A DNA stretch of 6,712 bases from Candidatus Latescibacterota bacterium (GTDB taxonomy: Bacteria; Latescibacterota; UBA2968; UBA8231). Location: contig JAJDTN010000285.1 of NCBI GenBank assembly GCA_022827165.1, forward strand, positions 1 through 6,712. Reading direction: 5' to 3'. The position numbers and the translations under genes were made by a program. The notes under the pieces are model-generated. The model was not told where the DNA came from. It saw only the letters and a list, made by a program, of their open reading frames with translations, and ran no database searches. Within the stretch, counting starts at the first letter, position 1, and each line of letters opens with the position of its first letter. Of the stretch, positions 1 through 6,279 are shown one piece after another.

Positions 1-74
1 CGAGTCGCGCCACGGCGGCAGCGCGGGCGCTGCCATCCTTCATGGGAGTGTCCATGGGGGCCTCGTCATCCATG
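1..74 (-). CDS. Possible start of a minus-strand gene, cut by the window edge
   Basis: On the minus strand an ATG at 74-72 opens a frame that stays open to the window edge and gives about 24 residues, beginning MDDEAPMDTPMKDGSARAAA. Further in-frame ATG codons lie at 56-54 and 44-42, so the true start is uncertain. The ATG overlaps the stop of another minus-strand frame in the arrangement ATGGATGA, which is typical of translationally coupled genes in an operon. The fragment is too short to assign to a family, and I see no motif in it. Its acidic, then Ala/Arg-rich composition is protein-like but not diagnostic. The opposite strand is also open here, so this is a weak call. Confidence 0.3.
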
Positions 75-257
75 CTCCGACCTGTCCCCGGTCCCGCGCC
101 GGGGGACGGCGAGGCCTTCGGTGCCCTCGCGGTCGTCCGGACCCTCGAGCGGCGCCTCCTCCCCGGCCGGCGGGTCGGCGGACGCGCGTGGAGTCCCGTC
201 TCCATCCTCGCGCTCGCCCGACGGGCCGGCGGAAGACGCCTGGCGCGACGCGAGCCC
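66..257 (-). CDS. Possible 3' end of an unidentified minus-strand gene, ending at a junction
   Basis: Read on the minus strand, this stretch encodes about 63 residues rich in Gly, Pro, Glu, Asp and Arg and ends in TGA at 68-66. It resembles a disordered C-terminal tail. Base composition by codon position puts most of the A+T in the middle position, as coding DNA does. That fits both this frame and the overlapping plus-strand frame, so the strand is not decided by composition. The plus-strand reading is strongly Arg/Leu-rich with very few acidic residues, which looks more like an antisense shadow. The frame stays open past base 258, but there the plus strand is clearly a Mo-hydroxylase, so any real minus gene was cut at that point. 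I recognise no function. Confidence 0.22.
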   Translation of the reverse strand, partial: GLASRQASSAGPSGEREDGDGTPRASADPPAGEEAPLEGPDDREGTEGLAVPRRGTGDRSEHG

Positions 258-1097
258 GACATCGGCGGCACCCGCACCTCGGTGGCGCAGCAGTTCGCCG
301 AGACCCTGGGCGTGGCCGTGGAGGACGTGCGCCCCGAGGTGGCCGACACCGACTCGGTAGGCCAGACCTCCAACACCGGCGGCAGCGGCGTCACCTTCAA
401 GACCGGCCACGCGGCGATCGCCGCCGCCGAGGACGTGAAGCGCCAGTTGGTGGAGAGGGCCGCGCGCATCTGGGAGTGCGAGCCCGACCAGGTGAGCTGC
501 ACCGGCGGTGTGCTGACGCACGCGGGCGACCCGGAACTGCGGCTCACCATGAAGGAGATCGCCGCCGGCGCCGCCACCACCGGCGGCCCCATCGTCGGCC
601 GCGCCGGGGTCAGCCCCTCGGGCGCCGGACCCGCCCTGGCGACCCACATCGTCGACGTCGAGGTCGACCCCGAGACCGGCAAGGTGGAGATCCTGCGCTA
701 CACCGCCGTGCAGGACGCCGGCAAGGCGATCCACCCCGGCTACGTGGAGGGCCAGATCCAGGGCGCCGTCGCCCAGGGGGTGGGCTGGGCGTTGAACGAG
801 GAGTACTTCACCAACGCCGACGGCGTCATGGAGAACTCCACTTTCCTCGACTACCGCATGCCCACCAGCCTCGACCTGCCCATGGTCGACACGGTGATCG
901 TCGAGGTCCCCAACCCCGGCCACCCCTACGGCGTTCGCGGCGTCGGCGAGGTGCCGATCGTGCCGCCCCTGGCGGCGGTGGCCAACGCCGTGTACGCCGC
1001 CACCGGCGCCCGCATCGACGACCTGCCCATGAACCCGCCGGCGGTGGCGGCGGCCGTCGCGCGGGTCCAGGAAGAGCGGCTGGCGGCGGGGGGTTGA
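258..1097 (+). CDS. Xanthine dehydrogenase family molybdopterin-binding subunit, C-terminal part only (5'-truncated)
   Basis: About 279 residues match the last third of the large, Mo-cofactor-binding subunit of the xanthine dehydrogenase/aldehyde oxidase family, which hydroxylates purines, aldehydes or aromatic heterocycles. Visible family landmarks are DIGGTRTSVAQQFAE at the start of the segment, GQTSNTGGSG near 360-390, a VEVDPETGKVEI strand, DAGKAIHP, the EGQIQGAVAQGVGWAL helix and the YGVRGVGEVPI loop. The Glu codon of that loop at 948-950 aligns with the catalytic base of xanthine oxidases. A complete subunit is about 700-800 residues, so roughly the first 450 are missing. The frame stays open to the left edge and has an ATG at 42, but codons before 258 encode Arg/Leu-rich sequence unlike any part of this family, so I do not trust that start. 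Substrate cannot be judged. A 5'-truncated pseudogene or a misassembled contig are both possible. The stop lies 2 bases before the next gene. Confidence 0.85.
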   Translation, partial: DIGGTRTSVAQQFAETLGVAVEDVRPEVADTDSVGQTSNTGGSGVTFKTGHAAIAAAEDVKRQLVERAARIWECEPDQVSCTGGVLTHAGDPELRLTMKEIAAGAATTGGPIVGRAGVSPSGAGPALATHIVDVEVDPETGKVEILRYTAVQDAGKAIHPGYVEGQIQGAVAQGVGWALNEEYFTNADGVMENSTFLDYRMPTSLDLPMVDTVIVEVPNPGHPYGVRGVGEVPIVPPLAAVANAVYAATGARIDDLPMNPPAVAAAVARVQEERLAAGG

Positions 1098-1099
1098 GG

Positions 1100-3499
1100 G
1101 TGAAGGCCTACCCGCAGCCGGAGCCGGTCTTCGCAGAAGCGCGGTGGATCACCGTGCCGGGGCCGCAGCCGCGGAACTGCACCTTTCTCGCCCGCCGCGC
1201 CTTCACGGTGGCCCGGGTTCCTCCGGCGGCGACCCTGCTCATCGCCGCGGAGGCGCGCTACGCGGCGTACCTCAACGGCCGCTACCTCGGCTCGGGGCCG
1301 GCCCGCGGCACCCACTACCGCTACTTCTACGACAGCTACGACGTCGGCGGATTGCTGGCGGAGGGCCGCAACACCCTGGCCGTGCGCGTCCACTGTCCCC
1401 TCGACGGCACCACCGGCACGGTGCCGCCGCCCCTGCCGGCGCTGATCGCGCGCCTCGACCCGCTGGTCGTCAGCGACGCCTCCTGGCAGGTCTGCGCCGA
1501 CCCGGCCCATCGCGCCGACGCCCTCCTCTACAACCTCCACATCGGCTACTCCGAGTACCGCGACCTGCGCCGCGATCCCGAGGGCTGGGAGGTGGGCGAG
1601 GACCGCTTCGCCGGTTGGCTGCAGGCGCGCGAGGTGGGCGCCGCCGGGGAAGCTCTCGACGGCCGCGTGCTCACCCCGAGGGACATCCCGCCCCTCGCCG
1701 GGCGCCACTACCGGCCGGCGCGCATCGTCGACACCGGCGCCGTGCCGCTCCACCGCCCGGGGATCGAGGACGACCTGGACTACGCCGGGCTCATGCAGGT
1801 GGAGATGCACCTCGGCCTCTCCCACGATCTCTTCAACGACATCGAGGCTCTCACCCGGGGAGGGACCGCGACCGTCATGCCCTCGCCGCGGCTCACCACC
1901 CTGGCGGCGGGGGAGGGCGCCTACCTGATCGCCGACTTCGAGCGCGCCGTCTGCGGGCACCTGGTGCTCGACATCGAGGCCCCCGCCGGCACCATCGTCG
2001 ACGTCGGCTACGACGAGGCCCTCGGCAACGGGCGGCTGGACCCGAAGCGGTTCAACCCCCTCGGACCGATCTACCGCTTCGCCGACCGGTTCATCCTGCG
2101 GGCCGGCCGGCAGCGGGTGGCCAGCCGGCTCCACGACCGGGGCGCGCGCATCGTGCAGCTCACCCTGCGCCGGTTCTCCGAGCCGGTCCGCGTCCACGGA
2201 CTGGAGCTGGTGGACCGCGTCTACCCGCTGCCCCTGCAGGCCTCCTTCCAGTGCGATCAGCCCTTCCTCAACCGGCTCTGGGAGAAGGCGGCCGCCACCG
2301 TGGCCGCCTGCAGCACCGATCTCTTCATCGACTGTCCGTGGCGCGAGCAGACCTTCTGGCTCGACGACTACTACGAGGAGAACCTCTACTACCTCTGCCT
2401 CACCGCCGAGCGCACCTTCCTGGAGCGCAACCTGCGGGTGAGCGCCGAGGCGGCTTTCGACAACGGCCAGATGCCCGGCAGATATCCGTCGGCCCGCGAC
2501 GAGCGGCTGCCGGTGACCACCGCCAACTGGATCATGGTCCTGGCCGACTACTACCGGTACACCGGCGACCTGGTGCTGGTGCGCGAGCTGCTGCCGGCGG
2601 CCGACGCCGCCCTGGGGTGGTTCGACTCCCTGCGCGACACCGACCTGCTGGTGCCCGACCAGACCGACCAGTGGAACTTCATCGACTGGGGGTACGACAC
2701 GGCGGGCATCCAGCTCGGCGGCAAGACGGCGGTCCTCAACATGCTGGTGGCCGCGGTCTGCGGGGAGGCGGCGCGGCTCCACGAGGCGGCCGGCGACCCG
2801 GCGCGGGCGCGGCACCTGGAGGCACGCTCCCAGGAGACCGTGGCCGCCCTGCTCAAGACCCTGTGGGATCCCGAGGAACGCCGCCTCCTCGACTGCACCG
2901 AGCCCGGAGGCGGCCGGCGCACCTCCAGCCAGATCCCCCACGCCCTCGGCCTCTACTACGGCCTGCTGGAGGGCGGGCACCGCGAGGCGGCGCTGCAGGC
3001 CCTTCTCGATCCGGAGGTGGTCCGCGCCGAGCTCGGCTACCAGTACTTCGTGCTCGCCTCCCTGGCGCGCGCCGGCCGCGGCGACCGCGCCCTGGCCGTG
3101 CTGCGCGAGGTGTGGGGCGGGATGGTGGCCGCCGACACGCCGACCCTGTGGGAGGTCGTCGACGGTCGCTCCTCCATGAGCGGCTGCGGCAGCCTGTGCC
3201 ACGCGTACGCCTGCGCCCCCCTGCCGATCCTGCAGGGCGCGGTCCTCGGCGTCACTCCGCTGAGCCCGGGGTTCGCCGAGTTCCGCTTCGCCCCCCGGGG
3301 CCCGGGGATCCGCTGGGCCGAGGGCAAGGTGCCGACGCCCCACGGCGCGGTGGAGGTGGCCTGGTCGCAACGCGAGTCCGACGAACCCCTGGAGGCCACC
3401 ATCGCGGTGCCGGAGGGGGCGGTTGCGGTCTGCGCCGATGGGCGGCGTCTCGGGGCCGGGACCCACGGCCTGCGGATCGCCGCGGAAGAGTCGGCCTGA
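1100..3499 (+). CDS. Alpha-L-rhamnosidase-like glycoside hydrolase, GH78 type
   Basis: This 799-residue protein should remove terminal alpha-L-rhamnose from a glycoside or polysaccharide by an inverting mechanism. It follows the GH78 plan: an N-terminal beta-sandwich (about 1-165, with ARYAAYLNGRYLG at 52-64), a second beta-domain (about 225-370, with YLIADFERAVCGHLVLDIEA from 275), an (alpha/alpha)6 barrel (about 380-705) and a C-terminal beta-domain. The signature DCPWREQTFWLDD at 411-423 keeps the three acidic positions known from family structures (Asp411, Glu416, Asp423). TLWE supplies Glu685, the likely general base, and His701 lies in GSLCHAYA. The usual Gly-Asp ending of the signature is Asp-Asp here, so specificity may differ. 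There is no signal peptide, which implies a cytoplasmic enzyme. GTG 1100 is preferred because the conserved AEARWITVPG motif begins only 12 residues later and an in-frame GTG at 1154 would remove most of it. The upstream purine-rich stretch is a weak ribosome binding site, and TTG 1094 is a less likely start. Confidence 0.85.
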   Translation: MKAYPQPEPVFAEARWITVPGPQPRNCTFLARRAFTVARVPPAATLLIAAEARYAAYLNGRYLGSGPARGTHYRYFYDSYDVGGLLAEGRNTLAVRVHCPLDGTTGTVPPPLPALIARLDPLVVSDASWQVCADPAHRADALLYNLHIGYSEYRDLRRDPEGWEVGEDRFAGWLQAREVGAAGEALDGRVLTPRDIPPLAGRHYRPARIVDTGAVPLHRPGIEDDLDYAGLMQVEMHLGLSHDLFNDIEALTRGGTATVMPSPRLTTLAAGEGAYLIADFERAVCGHLVLDIEAPAGTIVDVGYDEALGNGRLDPKRFNPLGPIYRFADRFILRAGRQRVASRLHDRGARIVQLTLRRFSEPVRVHGLELVDRVYPLPLQASFQCDQPFLNRLWEKAAATVAACSTDLFIDCPWREQTFWLDDYYEENLYYLCLTAERTFLERNLRVSAEAAFDNGQMPGRYPSARDERLPVTTANWIMVLADYYRYTGDLVLVRELLPAADAALGWFDSLRDTDLLVPDQTDQWNFIDWGYDTAGIQLGGKTAVLNMLVAAVCGEAARLHEAAGDPARARHLEARSQETVAALLKTLWDPEERRLLDCTEPGGGRRTSSQIPHALGLYYGLLEGGHREAALQALLDPEVVRAELGYQYFVLASLARAGRGDRALAVLREVWGGMVAADTPTLWEVVDGRSSMSGCGSLCHAYACAPLPILQGAVLGVTPLSPGFAEFRFAPRGPGIRWAEGKVPTPHGAVEVAWSQRESDEPLEATIAVPEGAVAVCADGRRLGAGTHGLRIAAEESA

Positions 3500-3509
3500 G
3501 CAGCTTCCT

Positions 3510-3516
3510 GGAGGTG
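3510..3516 (+). promoter_or_regulatory. Ribosome binding site of the LamG/barrel gene
   Basis: GGAGGTG sits 6 bases before the ATG at 3523 and is the best Shine-Dalgarno match among the gene starts in this window. It fixes the start of the downstream gene, whose LamG domain begins within a few residues of that ATG. It lies in the 23-base gap after the rhamnosidase stop. That gap holds no visible terminator or promoter, which supports co-transcription. Confidence 0.75.
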
Positions 3517-3522
3517 TCCGCC

Positions 3523-6279
3523 ATGAGCGCCGAACTGGTCCTGCACTACGCCTTCTCCGAGCCCGGGGACGACCCCATCGTGCGGGACCTGGGCGGAGCC
3601 GGCAACGACGGCAGGATCGTGGGAGGCGCCCGGCGCGTGGAGGCCGAGTCCGGCGGCGCCCTCGAGCTCGACGGGACGGACGGCCACGTCGACTGCGGGG
3701 CCGGCCCGGCCCTGAACATCGGCGAGGCCGGCACGATCATGCTCTGGCTGAAGCCCCGGGCCCCGCGGCAGGGCGGGGTCGTCAGCTGGTCGGCGGGCCC
3801 GGAGGAGGCGGATCAGCGCCTGGTCGTGTCCCTGCACACCTGGAAGGAGAGCGGCTTCGCCGGGGAGCAGGTCCACGAGGCCCTGGGCACGTACTTCTCG
3901 GACGGCGAGCACTTCGCGGAGCAGTTCCGCACCCCCGAGCACAAGCCCTGGTTGCCGCCGGCCGGCGAGTGGGTCTTCTGGGCCGTCACCTTCGACGGCC
4001 GCGCGGTGAACTACTACCGCGACGGCGTCGCCGTGGAGACGCGGTTCCAGACGCTGGCGCCCGACACCGGGGACGCGGCCCTGTGGCTCGGCCGCTGCGT
4101 CGGCCTGGGCGGACCGGGCGACTGTTACAGGGGACTGCTCGGCGACGTGCGCGTCTACCGGGGCGCGCTCAGTCACCAGGAGATCTACCTGCGCTACATG
4201 GAGTCGGCGGCGGGCCGGGGCAAGGAGATCTCCCACTTCGGCTCCGTCGCCATGGAGACGGTGGTCAATCCCGAGGCGGGCACCCTCTTCGCCGACCTGG
4301 ACTACCGCGGCCTGGGGCCGACCGTCGAGAGGCCCTCCCTTGCAGTGACCCTTCTCGACGGCAGCGGCGAGATCGTGGCCGGAGCGAGGGCGCGCATGGC
4401 GCCGTCCTGGGGACATGCCGAGGCGATGCTCGACGTTTCGGAGCTGCCCGCCGGCGGCTACACCTTGCGGGTCGAGCCCGACCGGGGCCGGGCGGCCAGC
4501 GAAACCGTCGAATGGCCGGGAAGAGCGGAGGGCTGGGAGTCGGTGAAGGTCCTGAACAACTTCTGCTGGGAGTTGCTCGACGAGCAGCCGGCCCCCGGGC
4601 AGACCGAGCACCTCTTCACCAACCCGCGGCGCGGCTGGGTCTGGTTCCGCACCGAGAGCGAAGGCGACCTGACGCTTCGGGTGTCCGGAGCGACGCCTGA
4701 GGTCGTCGATCCGGGGGAGGGCGGCCGGCAGGAGGTGATGCGCTGGATGGAGGCCGGCCGGCACCGGATCGCCCTCGGCGGCACGGGCACGCTCCACCGC
4801 CTCACGGTCCGCTCCGTGCCCATCCTCCTGTTCTGGCACTACCCCCACATCGGGCCGGGGACCGGCGACGACGGCGAGTACCTGGACCAGCATGTCCTCG
4901 GCCCCTGCAACACCCTCCACACACATCGGCCTGAACCCGGCTCCGCCACCAGCAGGTTCCTGGAGGAATGGGTGGAGCAGCGAGGACTCCACGCGCTGGA
5001 GGGCCTCTACCTGCTGCAGGACGTCCACGACAGGTTCGAGGACGAGACGGCCGAGCAGCGGATCGAGGAGTTCCTGACGGAGAACGCGGGCATGGGGGAG
5101 GCCCGGTACCAGGGGGTGATCATCGACGAGTTCTCACCCGGCGACGACGTGCAGATGTTCAACAGGAGCTACTACGACGAGTGGACGCGGGTCTGCGCCG
5201 CCATCCTCGATGATCCCCGGTACGCCGGCCGCTTCATCATGCCGGCCATGGGCTACAACATGTACGACTTCGAGAAGAGCGCCGCCTTTCTCGCCGGACT
5301 GATCGAGCACGGCTCCTACGTCATCGAGGAGCACTACCTGCACCAGTGCCACACCGAGGATCAGGCGTGGCGGTCGATCCACGAGATCGGCGCCGGCCTC
5401 GAGCCGAGGCGGCAGCAGGCGACGCCCGGGTACACGCGGCACACGATCAAGCTGCTCAGCTACCTGCAGCGCGAGATCTGGAATCCGGCGTGCAGTTTCC
5501 GGGTCTTCCTGGACATGCAGTTCGAGCACCATGCCACGCGGCCCGAGTTCTTCGGCGTCGGCGGCATCGGCGCCTACTCCAGCTACAACTGCAACAACGA
5601 GGAGTACGTCCGCTGGGTATCGGCGCTGATGCGGCACTACGCCATCGAGGGCCGGACCGATCGCCTGAGCTCCGAGCCGTACGCCCTCGAGCAGATCCGC
5701 AATCCCGACTTTCTCGCGGGGACCGATGGCTGGACGCTGCAGCCCGCGGAGGCGCGGAGCATGGAGGTGAGGAGCCGCGAGGGCTACGGCCTCACCCAGG
5801 AACGGCGCCCCCACCGGAGCCACACGGAGATGCCCTTCCTCTGGACCCGGCGCTCGGGGTCGAGGCCGAACCGCTTCTCCCAGGAGATCGGCAACCTGGA
5901 GGCAGGCGGGTCATATCTCGTGCGTCTGTGGGTGGGCGACTACACCGAGCTGCTGGCCATGGAGTCGAGGGACGAGCCGCGGGCGATCCGCCTGCGGGTG
6001 GAGGGCGGCGAGGCGTGGGACGGCTGGTACCGCAGCCAGGCCTACGAGGGAGACGAGTTCGCCTTCGCCAGCTATCTGCCGCCTTTCAGCGCCGACAACC
6101 GCTACTGGTTCAGGATCCACCAACTCGTCTTCCGCGCCGGCGGGCCCACGGCGCGGCTGGTCGTCGAGGACTGGAAGAGCGACTCCGGGCCGGGCGGCCC
6201 CGTCGGCCAGGAGCTGATGTTCAACATGATCGACGTGCACCCCTACTTCGCACCCGCCGCCGGCGCTCACTCTCCGTAG
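3523..6279 (+). CDS. LamG-domain multi-module protein with a probable beta/alpha-barrel, putative glycoside hydrolase of unknown family
   Basis: The protein has 918 residues. Residues about 5-225 form a LamG/concanavalin-like jelly roll: LVLHYAFSE, then GGALELDGTDGHVDCG, then a closing GLLGDVRVYRGALSHQEI near 204-221. Two beta-rich stretches follow (about 230-330 and 340-432), the second with FTNPRRGWVWFRTES. From about 432 to 720, hydrophobic strands alternate with helices as in a beta/alpha barrel: ILLFWHYP, LEGLYLLQDV, GVIIDEFSPGDD (Asp535, Glu536), RFIMPAMGYN, SYVIEEHYL (Glu602, Glu603), FRVFLDMQFEHH and FGVGGIGAYSSYN. Acidic residues at strand ends are what glycosidases use, but I cannot match a named family. 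From about 722, NPDFLAGTDGW begins a further beta-rich module like a carbohydrate-binding domain. No signal peptide or membrane segment is visible, which is unusual for LamG proteins. Position behind the rhamnosidase suggests glycan handling. A non-catalytic binding protein is the main alternative. Confidence 0.72.
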   Translation: MSAELVLHYAFSEPGDDPIVRDLGGAGNDGRIVGGARRVEAESGGALELDGTDGHVDCGAGPALNIGEAGTIMLWLKPRAPRQGGVVSWSAGPEEADQRLVVSLHTWKESGFAGEQVHEALGTYFSDGEHFAEQFRTPEHKPWLPPAGEWVFWAVTFDGRAVNYYRDGVAVETRFQTLAPDTGDAALWLGRCVGLGGPGDCYRGLLGDVRVYRGALSHQEIYLRYMESAAGRGKEISHFGSVAMETVVNPEAGTLFADLDYRGLGPTVERPSLAVTLLDGSGEIVAGARARMAPSWGHAEAMLDVSELPAGGYTLRVEPDRGRAASETVEWPGRAEGWESVKVLNNFCWELLDEQPAPGQTEHLFTNPRRGWVWFRTESEGDLTLRVSGATPEVVDPGEGGRQEVMRWMEAGRHRIALGGTGTLHRLTVRSVPILLFWHYPHIGPGTGDDGEYLDQHVLGPCNTLHTHRPEPGSATSRFLEEWVEQRGLHALEGLYLLQDVHDRFEDETAEQRIEEFLTENAGMGEARYQGVIIDEFSPGDDVQMFNRSYYDEWTRVCAAILDDPRYAGRFIMPAMGYNMYDFEKSAAFLAGLIEHGSYVIEEHYLHQCHTEDQAWRSIHEIGAGLEPRRQQATPGYTRHTIKLLSYLQREIWNPACSFRVFLDMQFEHHATRPEFFGVGGIGAYSSYNCNNEEYVRWVSALMRHYAIEGRTDRLSSEPYALEQIRNPDFLAGTDGWTLQPAEARSMEVRSREGYGLTQERRPHRSHTEMPFLWTRRSGSRPNRFSQEIGNLEAGGSYLVRLWVGDYTELLAMESRDEPRAIRLRVEGGEAWDGWYRSQAYEGDEFAFASYLPPFSADNRYWFRIHQLVFRAGGPTARLVVEDWKSDSGPGGPVGQELMFNMIDVHPYFAPAAGAHSP

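Noticed and set aside
42..257. ATG at 42 as the genuine start of an intact Mo-hydroxylase gene
   Set aside because: The protein would be about half the family length and its first 72 residues resemble no part of the family, so the ATG is probably incidental.
188..1099. Upstream extension of the rhamnosidase frame, giving a 1103-residue protein
   Set aside because: The added residues are Arg/Gly/His-rich out-of-frame translation of the Mo-hydroxylase gene. Homology to GH78 begins only after GTG 1100.
926..3466. Very long open frame on the minus strand opposite the rhamnosidase
   Set aside because: It is an antisense shadow of a high-GC gene: the product is Val/Gly/Ala/Arg-rich with no recognisable domain, while the plus strand encodes a clear GH78 protein across the same span.
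1144..3522. Upstream extension of the LamG frame, giving a 1711-residue protein
   Set aside because: The extension is a shadow of the rhamnosidase gene. The LamG domain starts directly after the ATG at 3523, which has a strong ribosome binding site.
3037..5028. Long minus-strand open frame opposite the end of the rhamnosidase and the LamG gene
   Set aside because: It spans two real plus-strand genes and their spacer, has low-complexity composition and lacks any domain. Absence of stops is expected at this G+C content.
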